From NCBI GenBank assembly GCA_013115135.1, contig JABANP010000257.1, positions 1 to 64,000 on the forward strand: 64,000 bases of DNA, read 5' to 3'. Made by a program: the position numbers and the translations under genes. Origin of the DNA: Perkinsus olseni. Lineage: Eukaryota > Perkinsozoa > Perkinsida > Perkinsidae. Below the pieces are notes generated by a model. The model was not told where the DNA came from. It saw only the letters and a program-made list of their open reading frames with translations, and did not search any database. Each line of letters starts with the position of its first letter. The first letter of the stretch is position 1. Below are positions 34,795-43,880 of this stretch, piece by piece.

Positions 34795-36859
34795 ATGTCT
34801 ACCATGGAGTTCCAGGTTGCCCTTGAAGACACTACTGTATATTCCCCGGTGATGGCGACAGATTCATTCAACTATCACGTAGGTTCTCCCCTAAGCCGCA
34901 TTGCGGTTACCACAGTACCCATGCCACCGGGTGCAAGTGTTCTATGAGCAGATGCAAGTGTATCCGAGTGGAAACCGCGGGGAGACAGAGTATCTAAGCG
35001 CTTACACGCATTTTACCGAGAAGAAAGGTGGCCGAGCTGTGCATGCCGCATTTCCCGATCCTCCATATCTCACTGTCACATTCAGGCTCGCCCGCTGACT
35101 TCCCTCTCGGCACCATCGTGGCGTTCGTAGTTGAACTGGTTAATCACGATGATGCCAATAAATCTATAGTAGTGCTTTCGGAGTTTGTGACTAGCGCCTG
35201 TTTCGGTGTGAATCGCAGCACTTCCTTCGTCAAACGAATCCAACAATCGCTCGAATAAGACACTCACCATGGATCACGGATGCCACCATAGGTCTTCCAT
35301 GATAGGTAAACGACTATACTCGAATGATTTACCCTGGACTCGGTTGGGGAAGACCGAGATTCATCAAGCGATCTGAGCTAACGAAGGAGAACGGCTGGCT
35401 TGATCAGGAAGGCAAACTGGTGAGTACCGACACTTGCCGCGAGTTGTTAAGCTGCGGTGGTCCACTGAGGCACAATATACCGTTCAGTTCAGACTATACC
35501 CGCCAAACGGGTATTGCGGTTCGCGTTGTTTGGCATTTGTGATCAGGTATTCAGATCTAGAGCTGCCATTGTCGAAACGGACCCGAATCCCCTGAAGCCC
35601 GAGTGGCATGAGGTCCGCTTTGATGGTCGTCAAGAGTATGATCCGGGTGATGAATTTAAGTCCCCGCCAACATGGAAGGGAAACTATAAATTCCAGGTGG
35701 GTCTTTCTATTCTTGTACAATTTTCCGTGCATCCTCGCCATACAAATACGGTGAATGCCGCGTCAGTTGGCAGTTTTCCCCGGCGGTATCGTGTGTGAAG
35801 ATGGGCAGCAGCATCTCGCCGTGTATATTCACCTCCTGGACGCTCGAGGTGGGGGGAGCGGGGTACCTGACCGGCACACGGGATGGCTCAGGAAAGAAAT
35901 GCAGCATCGCCCGGAGCGAATGTCCTTTGATGGTTGAGGCTGACAAGACTGACTTGACTGGCTGTTTTCACCTAGTTAGCAGTGCTGGCTAAATTCTGGG
36001 GGCCATTTTCAGATAAGAGGAATGAGGTCATATTAAGGATAAAGCTGCTGAATCATAAAGATGTCAAGAAGACTGTTGTGAGTTCATTCGGAACTTCATG
36101 GCTTGGGGCTATTGCATTGTAGGGCTCATTGTATAGAGCACGACATTATCACCGTCATTAAACACGTCAGCAGTGGCTCTCATTATCGACATGTTCGTTT
36201 AGTTAACATCTTCAGGAGATAGGGGTCACCTTTCAGGCCTGGACCACTATCCACACCTTCAATGACATGGGTCAGAGTTGGGGATGTCCGGCATTGATAC
36301 CGCTGACTGAGATCAAGAACGAGGCGCTTGGTTGGCTGAATGGCTCAGGAGAAATCGTAAGTACCTCACAATTCAGCCAACGACTATGTTTTACTGTGTT
36401 GAGCCACTGTTAGTTACTAACAATTAGTCAGGCTACCAGTAGTTAGCGAGCGTCTCTCACCGCTCAGATTCTCCGAGCTTCAGTGCTCCCTGCCTCAGTG
36501 GAGGGCCCAAACCCGCGAGAGGTCCAATCTGGAAACGGACGGTTAGTTGAGGGCGAGTGAGTGATACTCCACCGGTTGCCGGCAGTGACCGGTTGACTGC
36601 GGCACTGACAGCTACCAGCACACTACTAGTTTTCCGGATGACCGTGACTAGCTCAGCCCCCCAAGTTGGTGGCACCAACGCTGTAGATTTGCGGGCGTAG
36701 TCTACCTCGTACTCTGAGAGTGGTGGTTGTCTCAATTGTGGAAAAAACCTAATGTATTCTGAAGACGCATTATTCAGGTTGGCCATCGCTAACGGTTCCT
36801 CAAGAAGAGACGTTGAAGACGCTCCTGAGTCACCATCTAAGCGGGCTAAGCTTGAATGA
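34795..36859 (+). CDS. MATH gene I, two MATH modules, KRAKLE tail
   Basis: This is the last member of the array. Module 1: 34795-34878 (MSTMEFQVALEDTTV), MQVYPSGNRGETEYLSAY, FPLGTIVAFVVELVNHDDA and MIYPGLGWGRPRFIKRSELT. Module 2: the shared exon ending at 35696, LAVFPGGIVCEDGQQHLAVY, VILRIKLLNHKDVKKTV, AWTTIHTFNDMGQSWGCPAL and ILRASVLPASVEGPNPRE. The tail exon ends APESPSKRAKLE, TGA at 36857. It is class 1. The region just 3' of the stop keeps the shared motif CAGTTTCAACGAAGTTTGC, seen in diverged form after C, E and F. All exons join in phase 0 or consistent phases, so this copy looks functional. Confidence 0.75.
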
Positions 36860-37302
36860 AGAAGATATCCTCAGACTCTGCGCTGAGCCGATTCGAAGAA
36901 CCTGAGCTCTGCTTCGTCGAGGAATCAGCCCGAGATTTGTCAGTTTCAACGAAGTTTGCTTTTGAGTTGAAGATTGTCCTAAAGTATCTATTCTTTCTCG
37001 AGTGCCATGGTTCGCTGCATTCTCATTGGGAAGGCAAATACGCACTTTCTAGTGAGTATTCGTATTCACCACCCTGATATGGCTTGCTGATTCGGCGATT
37101 CGACGACCACCGAAACCGGTGCGTTTTGCGCCGAGATAAAAGAGACAGACATTTTCCCGTGACAATGAGGGATTTTAGAGGCTGCTGTCGGCCAAGATGT
37201 GAAAGCTTCAGTAAATCCGAAAGAGGTCTCCCATTCAGTCTTGACAACCGCATAATTGGCATCGTAGACGGGTCACAGGTTACAGGAGTCACAGGTCACA
37301 GG
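36860..37302. other. flank between MATH array and retroelement
   Basis: This contains the post-stop motif shared by MATH genes (to about 36975) and then unassigned sequence. Just left of the LTR are short repeats of the form GGTCACAGGTTACAGG. No target duplication matching the far end of the retroelement was found. Confidence 0.5.
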
Positions 37303-37471
37303 TGTTAGTAGTAACACCCGCACTGGTTGACTCAACAACACCTGGGATGGACATAGGATTGAGTATAATGGGAATTAAAGCTTCTTCTTCTATCCATTTC
37401 AGCCTATGGGCTGCAACCGTTTCATGCAGCGAATAATGGGCGAGCGAGATTCGTGCGTGCGCGCGCGAACA
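37303..37471 (-). repeat. 3' LTR of retroelement, 169 bp
   Basis: It matches 54386-54554 along the full 169 bp with about two substitutions, and both copies begin TGTTAG and end GCGAACA on the plus strand. It includes the sequence that serves as the gag start in the other copy. Confidence 0.9.
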
Positions 37472-37481
37472 CGCCCTCCCC
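37472..37481 (-). other. polypurine tract candidate
   Basis: On the minus strand GGGGAGGGCG lies directly before the TGTT start of the 3' LTR, the position expected for plus-strand priming. The second retroelement near 60.16 kb has the similar GGGGGGGCG before TGTCG. Confidence 0.7.
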
Positions 37482-37672
37482 AGATAGCTATAATAATAGT
37501 GTTACAGATACCAATAGGGTTACACAGTAATAAGAGGTGGATTGTCATTGAATGCATATCGGGGTAGCACTTCATCAGTCAGCTTCTTGAGCTTGTCAGT
37601 AGAGCGCCACACACCGTCGTCCAGCATAGCACGATTACCGTCGAGCTCAACGATAACTCTCCTTGTAGGAAT

Positions 37673-38246
37673 TCAAGGCGTGGTGGCCTTCGGGTGAGGT
37701 TCGGTACTATGTACAAGTACACTGTCACCAACTTGTAGTGGAGGTCCTGCAGCAGTCTTGTTGGCCATCGCTTTGAGTGTGCGTTCACGACACTCCTTCT
37801 TGTACTTGCGCCAGATATTCCACTTGTCATCAGGGAGCTTGCACTTCTCACTGGTGTCGAACGGTGATGTACCAGAACCGTCGATTACCATGTCTAGTGG
37901 TGAGAGTCCATGAGCGAGTAGGTTGGCGCTGGAGTTGATCTCGTAGGTCGAACGTGAGACAGCTTCGAACCAGGTCTTCTCGTCAACGAAAGCAGTCGTC
38001 AGAAAAGATCTTCTTAGCCGCTGATTGAGTAGTCGATGTCGGGCTTCTACATGGCCATTGAGCCACGATGCATAAACCGGTACATGGTCGAATTGAACAG
38101 AAGGCATAGACTTGGAGGCCGACTTGATGATGCTTGCGTTGTCAGTCAGAATCTTCTGTAGTGGATAATGATAGAGTCGATGTGGAAGGTTGGCCGCCCT
38201 TTGTATGTCGATGGCCGTCGGTGCACTAACCGTAGGGTAACATAAG
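37673..38246 (-). pseudogene. retroelement integrase, catalytic and C-terminal part
   Basis: This continues the pol frame on the far side of the element inserted at 38247. It shows ILTDNASII (second catalytic Asp) and SWLNGHVEARHRLLNQRL (catalytic Glu in the NG...E setting), then a C-terminal region with VGDSVLVH near the end. The frame stops near 37673, and a short stretch remains before the purine tract and LTR. The first residues of the open frame belong to the inserted element. The integrase core fold is complete only when joined with the part ending at 39006. Confidence 0.8.
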
Positions 38247-38997
38247 GGGATGTTCACGTTTCGTACACCAAATAGTCGTACATTTTCGACTCATGTCTCC
38301 AATACTCGTACATCTTCGAATCGTACACGAAATGCTCGTACACCGAAAAGTCATACACAAAATACTCATACACAAGCGATTCGTACATATAAAACTCGTA
38401 CACATGATGCTCGTATACGTAATACCCGTACATATAACATCAGTACACATAATAGTCGTACACTTTCAACTCGTACACCGTCATTTCATACACTCTCATT
38501 TGCTCCGCCGGCGCTCTTCCTCCCATTACTGCCAGTCTACTTCCACCCTGGTAAAGGAGTCCCTGCACAAAGGATCGAACTTTCGACCTTCTGATCGAGA
38601 GCCCGCTATCTTAACCACCATACCACTCACACTAATAAAATTCTTCTCACAGAGTGTCGCGAACAGTTCGCTCACTATGGACGATATAACTTCCTCCGCT
38701 CCGTCAGTGCACCCAGCGCGCGGCCCAAAAATGCGACTCAGCAAACAAAGTGTACGAGTCGTGCTCGTGTACGAGTTGCCAGTGTATGAGATTCACGTGT
38801 ACGAACTTTAAGTGTACGACTCACTACATGAACGAGTATTATATGTACGAGTGTCATGAGTACGAGTATTACGCGTACGAGTCTCAAGTGTACGAAATGA
38901 CGATGTATGAATCCATTGAGTGAACGAGTATTCAGTGTACGAGCCGTGTACGAAGCGATAGTGTACGAGCTTTCGGTGTACGAATCGTAATACACCC
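38247..38997. mobile_element. minisatellite-armed TIR element 1 (751 bp)
   Basis: It is flanked by the perfect 8-bp duplication AACATAAG (38239-38246 and 38998-39005). Its ends are imperfect inverted repeats: left GGGATGTTCACG, right end reversed GGGTGTATTACG, both followed by TTCGTACACC after one or two bases (17 of 23 positions agree). The left arm (about 38265-38505) is a run of 15-bp units built on TCGTACAC. The right arm (about 38748-38990) has the same type of unit in the opposite orientation (GTGTACGA). The 230-bp core between has no transposase. It interrupts the integrase frame, and taking it out with one duplication copy rejoins codons in phase. The class is not assigned: 8-bp duplications fit hAT, P or Merlin-like transposases acting in trans. 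Confidence 0.85.
38567..38635 (-). other. tRNA-like segment in the core of TIR element 1
   Basis: On the minus strand GGTATGGTGGTTAAGATAGC resembles a tRNA D arm with A box, and AAGTTCGATCC about 30 bases later resembles a T loop with B box. The acceptor and anticodon stems do not pair, so it is not a working tRNA. It could be a polymerase III promoter relic or chance. Confidence 0.35.
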
Positions 38998-41097
38998 AAC
39001 ATAAGAGGAGGTTAGCAAGTTGGCATACCAGATTGATGGAGTAGAACTTACCACTCGAACCGCTAGTAGTGACATAGGGTCCAAGTACATCCAAGCTGGC
39101 CATCTGAAATGGACGATCAGGGATAACCACATCGTTAGGGGTGGGGTTCTTGGGTAGTCGGTCACCAGGGCTGGTCTTGACGAGAGCGCAGGTGACGCAA
39201 CCTCTTGAGGCCTTCTTGGCAGCGTCGTCAAAGTCGATATTAGTTGATCTTGGGTCGAAATAACACTTGAGGATAGCAGTGATCTCAGGGGCACCAGTAT
39301 GCTTGAGGGAGTGACAGAACTCAGCACACTTGTAGAGAAAGTCGTCGTCAGCCAGTTGACGTCTACCGTCGTCACTTAAGGGTAGAGATCTGTAGATGGC
39401 CAACATATCAGATGGTAGTTGAACAATGTCGAAATAAGGTGGTCGTTGTAGTGGTGGTAGTGGATTAGTGGGAACTCGTAGTGGTTGCTCGAGCCTTCGT
39501 CTCTTGTCACTGTCGTTGATGTCATCGTCCTCGTCTTCGTCACCACGCTTGCGTATGATCCTAGCAACATGAACAGTGTCCGTGTCCAAGGCGTCGTCGT
39601 CAGCAATAGTGTCGAGGCATATGCCATCAATAGAGTCGCGGTACTGAACCACGTCGGTGTAGAGGTCACACCTTGTACCAGCATCAGCAGTATTATCAGC
39701 AGAGGCCACGAAGTGTATGTCGAACTGACGTTTTCCCATGAGGTAGTGGATGAGGTCGATGGTCCGTTGCAGTAGAGTGGCCTGCTTACCAGACGTAGAA
39801 ACCTTACCGGAGGCTAGGGCGGCATTGGCAGTACGATTGTCGCCGTAGAGGATGATCTTGGAGAACTGCTTGTTGGTGTCGAGCTCGAAGGAGACAAGAG
39901 TGGATAGAGCGTAGTAAGCAGTGGTGAGCTCCTTGACGTTGATGTGTAGGGCTCGCTCTTGAGTAGACCATCTCCATTGCTTCCTGAATATAACCTTGTC
40001 GTTCTGAGTGGCCACCATAGCTCCAAGTAGCTCAGAGGAGTCGAACCAAACCTGAATAGGAGATTGATGATCGATGTAGCGATGAGTTGGAGTTGGTGGG
40101 CTGGCCTTCAGTAGTTGTTGCCATCTCCTCAGCAGGTCGAGTGCTTTGTCATCAATCTTGTCGCTCCACTTGTGCTCCTTAACAGCTCTTAGTCTGGAGA
40201 CGAGTGCAGTGAGGCAGTTCTTGATGATGAGGATGTGCCATGGTAGTAGATCCCAGGCTTGCCACAGAATGTTCAGCAGCGAAAGGGCCTTCTGAAAGGA
40301 TACCGGACCAGAGAGGTCGAAGTCGATGGCGTCCTTGTACTTATAAGTGGGCAGGAGTAGTGAGTTACCATCATCACAAAGTTCATGTCCAAGGACTAGT
40401 AGACCATTAGCGTCAGGGCCGTTGAGATCTTCAGTGGTGAGGTGCATACCATAGCTTGCAAAGTGGGCCTTCACTTTGTCGATGTCTTCGGGCTGGCCAC
40501 CAAGGTAGAGGAAGTCGTCCATGTAGCTCACAAGTAGTCCAGGGCAAGTACCGAGACGTTGTAGTTCCCCGATAGCATGCGCGATGATGATCTCGAGAAC
40601 CTGGGGATTGGTAGAGTTGCCGTCGCTCATGTAGGTGTAAGTCCAGTTCTTGCCCTTGTAGTTGATCTGGCTGAGAAGTTGGACATTACGACCGAGCTTG
40701 ATGGATCTGTAGGCATCTCGAATATCCATGGAGTGAGCAGTAACAGAGGACCTGTACTTGTTGATGATGCGAGGAATCTTGGTTTGGCAGTCCTTGATCG
40801 GGAACTTCTTGCTGGCCTTCTTAAGCAAGTCGTTGGTCTTGATGGTAGGCTGGATTGGTCTGACCCTTTTACGTCCAGCACGTGGATACCAGTTAGTGGT
40901 GTAGTTGTTGATGTCACCAATACCGGTAGGTTGTAGTTTGCCTTCGTTGATCAGAGCGTCAATGCGTTGTTCTGCTTGTTGACGTTCATCAGTAGAGGCC
41001 TTGATGAGGAAGTAGTGAGTAGCTGGGACAGGTTGTGGTTGATTGTCCAGAGTCAGTTGCAGCAGTTGGTCGCTGTAGTCAACGAAGTACTCCTTGT
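38998..41097 (-). pseudogene. retroelement RT, RNase H and integrase N-terminus
   Basis: Reading leftward from 41089: an RT domain with RPIQPTIKTNDLLKK, the palm motif MDIRDAYRSIKLG and the active site LLVSYMDDFLYLGG, then a connection region. RNase H follows, with VWFDSSELLGAMVATQ, a catalytic Glu region near RALHINVKELTTAYYAL and LYGDNRTANAALASG. Then come the zinc-binding HHCC finger of integrase (FCHSLKHTG...GCVTCALVK) and the first catalytic Asp (MASLDVLGPYV). No stop codon interrupts the reading from 41089 to 39006. The open frame then runs on through the inserted element's right arm because its 15-bp units contain few stops. The gene is broken only by the two insertions and a one-base shift upstream in the protease-to-RT linker. 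Confidence 0.85.
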
Positions 41098-42055
41098 CGG
41101 TGAGGATCATATCGTACAGTTGCCACTCGTAGAAACTCTGCTCGTGTACCACAAATCCGTACAGTTTCACCTCATACAGTTTTCAGTCGTACAGTTTCGC
41201 TTCGTACAGTGTCATTTCGTCTTGCTGCACTCAGCACAGTGTCATTCCGTACACTGTCGAATCTCACAGTGTCCACTAGTACAGTGTCATATCGTACAGT
41301 GTCCGCTCGTGCAGTTTCACTTAGTACAGTGTCAAATAGTACAGTTTCACCTCGTACAGTGCCAAATCGTACAGTTCCACTCCATACAGCGTTAACTCGT
41401 ACACCCTACTCTCGTACACCCACGATTTCGTACAACCCCGGCGGGGTTACCCCGCCAATTTTTTAGTATATTTTGCGCCGCGTCCACCGTCGACGCTGGG
41501 CAACCAATTTGATAGCATCCGCGAATTGAACCTGGGAGCACCGCTTATCAGCAGGCCCCCCGTCCGCGCGAACACTTCTCCTCACCAACACTCTCGTTTC
41601 CGCCAGCGCAATTCGCAGCTCAGTAAATGGCAGCAACGCTCCGCCAGATGGGAATCATTTTTCGTTACGCTTTTCATTACGCATCGTGTCCAGTCATTTT
41701 CCCTTAAGTTACTTCGCATTGTACATGTAGAATTTACTAACCAACACTGTATCGGTTGCGACTGTACTGAACGAGACTGTACGTGCAGCAACTGTACTGA
41801 ACGACACTGTACCTGCAGCAACTGTACGATTCGACACTGTACGAAACGACACTGTACTGACTGCAACAAGGTGAACTGACACTGCACCATAAGACACAAA
41901 ATGAGTTGCAACTGAACCAGTTGACACTGTACGAGTTGCAACTGTACCATATGTCACAAGATGAAAGTCGGTTGTACGGATTATTCTTGTATCACTTTAG
42001 CTGCGCGCCAGCTGAGACCTGTACCAGTTGACACTGTACGATATGATACTCACCC
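41098..42055. mobile_element. minisatellite-armed TIR element 2 (958 bp)
   Basis: It is flanked by the perfect 8-bp duplication CTCCTTGT (41090-41097 and 42056-42063). The inverted ends read CGGTGAGGATCATATCG on the left and GGGTGAGTATCATATCG on the right when reversed, then both CTACAGT-like (GTACAGT). The left arm (about 41115-41430) consists of 15-bp units of the form TCGTACAGTGTCAnn. The right arm (about 41745-42040) carries inverted ACTGTACGA-type units. The core (about 41440-41740) has a strong hairpin followed by T6 but no coding region. It lies between the protease linker and RT of the retroelement, and removal with one duplication copy restores the reading frame. It has the same architecture as the element at 38247 but a different repeat motif. 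Confidence 0.85.
41433..41464. other. overlapping alternative hairpins with T tract
   Basis: AACCCCG-G-CGGGGTT and GGCGGGG-TTA-CCCCGCC share the central CGGGG and so exclude each other. The second is followed by AATTTTTT, which in a polymerase III setting would terminate transcription. It sits at the inner edge of the left arm of TIR element 2. Function is unknown. Confidence 0.6.
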
Positions 42056-43121
42056 CTCCTTGTTACCATCCTTGTTGCTAAGGATACCAATGGTACACCA
42101 TTCGTTGTTGTAGATGGTCTCCAGTAGTTGGTAGCCTTCGGGTGGTTGAGGGAATATAGGCGGCGTATCACCTAACGAGTCGACGTCGTAGAGGATGTCG
42201 GCGTCAGTAGTTGGTTTGGAGGCCTTGCCTTTGAGAGCGGCGACGTGATGGCCTTCGTGAGTGTCATCTGATGGTGCCGTTGAGGAGGTAGGCGTAGATG
42301 GTTCAGACGATGTAGTTGAGGTCGTTGAGTCGGATGTTGACTGTTTGGGACCTTGAGAAGTGGTCGATGTTGGGCCAGTGTATAGCTTCGACAAGGATGA
42401 ACCGACCGGGCTCGTTGATAGTGCCGAAGACGAGGGGGTGATGGCCGATGACCGATACTTGTGGAGTGAGTGAGAACTACAGAGGAACCTTGAAGCTTGA
42501 ACAAGTGAACCGTTGACATTGAGGAGTAGACCGTCGGCGTTGAAGCTTCAACTTGAAGGAGAGGGCGTCCATACCGAGTAGTCCGTCAAAGCGTAGTAGT
42601 AGTCCGTCGTTGATGATAGACGGTGACCATGTGAAGATTGAGGCTTCACAGTTTTCATCACAGATGGGGAAGTTGATCTTGAGCTGGTAGAGTGAACTCA
42701 TAGACCGTGGTGATGTTGCAGTGTCGAAAGAAGTCTTGCAGGGTATGAGTTGGCCATCAGGATAGTGCTGTAGTAGGGCCGTCGCTAGTTGCCATGATAT
42801 AACAGACCTGGAGCAGCCAGTATCAGCAACGATGGAGAACTCATGATCAGCGCAGAAGGCAGATCTTAGGACCATGTCGGCGCCAGGCTTGAGGTGGTAG
42901 TCATCCTTGCAGTGTAGTAGAGGGCGAGCTACCTCATCATGTTTGTACTTGCAGTTATCAGCGTAGCGACACTGCTTGCGAGCCGTCCAAGCCAAACATA
43001 TACCTTGTTCACGGCAGAGTTTGATAGTCTCTGGGTCTTCAACCCTGGGCTGCTTTGGGATAGGAGCCTTAGGAGCCGTGGTAGTAGAAGCCGGAGTGGA
43101 AATTACGCTACCCGAAGACAT
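42056..43121 (-). pseudogene. retroelement zinc finger, aspartic protease and linker
   Basis: The frame starting at 43121 encodes a CCCH-type finger (CLAWTARKQCRYADNCKYKH) and an aspartic protease with FSIVADTGCSRSVIS (the D-T-G active site) and, later, LLGMDALSF (the flap-side LLG motif). The open frame stops at 42477. Continuity with the protease core and the RT linker (SKLYTGPTSTTSQ...) resumes one frame over from about 42540, where NADGLLLNVNGSLV reads well. A single-base shift is therefore present, either damage or a programmed shift between protease and RT. The downstream linker is rich in Ser, Thr and Pro and runs to the duplication of TIR element 2. Confidence 0.75.
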
Positions 43122-43206
43122 TCAATTAAAGAGCCGAAACTAGTCCGAGTAGGACTGTCCGACTAATCGAGTGACGGAACTCTAGTCGTGAGATTCGTAT
43201 ATGCCA

Positions 43207-43880
43207 TCACGCACAGTTGCAGCGACATGAGGAGGGAGAGAATCTACGTCGGTGGGCTTCAGAGACATTGTATCCGTCTTGTTCTTCTTCAGCGCAGGAC
43301 CCCAATATTGGGGTCGTCCATTCTTTCGTAGGACACCATCTGCTATCCTGCGCTTGCCGGTTACCGCTGGCCCAGCACGGGAAGAGCTCTGAATAGAAAA
43401 TAATCCCGTAGCCTGTCATCACACGAAGCACTTCGGTGTATGCGAGTTTACACTTGAGGATGAACTCGTCTGCTCCAATGTCGAGCTGCGATGCGGGAGT
43501 GAAGATGTCGTGTGTGCAGCTGCATGGCGCCCGAAGGTTCTCGAGCATAGCTGCAGACAACAACGCTTGATATATTTGTTAATATCCGACATGAACAAAT
43601 GACATGACGTCATTGGCGCACGATATGACATATCGTGCCGTTCACTTACCCGAGAGCTATCCGCAGCTCCAGTAGCCTCCAGAACCATTGCAACGTGATG
43701 GCACTGCCCGCTCTGGCAATAAGCCAGGCACTGGCACACCCATTGCTCACACAGCCATCTCACAGAATAGAGGGACAGGACTGATGAGTCCCAATCTCTC
43801 AACAGCTGGTGATTTCGGCGTTGGAATTTCTCGATAGTATTGTAGATATCTCTAGAAAGTGGCTATATACCTGAAAATTC
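43207..43880 (-). pseudogene. MULE-like transposase C-terminal exons with SWIM finger
   Basis: Reading leftward, an exon from about 43855 gives IYNTIEKFQRRNHQLLRDW. Then SVRWLCEQWVCQCLAYC followed by QSGQCHHVAMVL makes the CxC...CxH pattern of a SWIM zinc finger, which follows the catalytic domain in many MULE transposases. A GTAAGT donor after DSSR (about 43652) and an acceptor TCTGCAG near 43556 join it to AMLENLRAPCSCTHDIFTPA...DEFILKCKLAY. The catalytic part of the same gene lies at 49516-50985, so this piece is separated from it by the 1.1-kb tandem array. The reading assumes these pieces belong to one gene, based on order, strand and domain logic. Confidence 0.6.

Noticed and set aside
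38265..38505. CRISPR-like array of short repeats with GTAC
   Set aside because: The period is 15 bp with degenerate units and no unique spacers of 25-40 bp. It forms one arm of an inverted-repeat element in a eukaryotic genome, with no cas genes.
38567..38635. Functional tRNA in TIR element 1
   Set aside because: The acceptor and anticodon stems do not pair; only the box A and box B-like parts are present.
37673..42519. Plus-strand open frames over the retroelement (for example 40577-40936)
   Set aside because: They are antisense shadows of the minus-strand pol frame.
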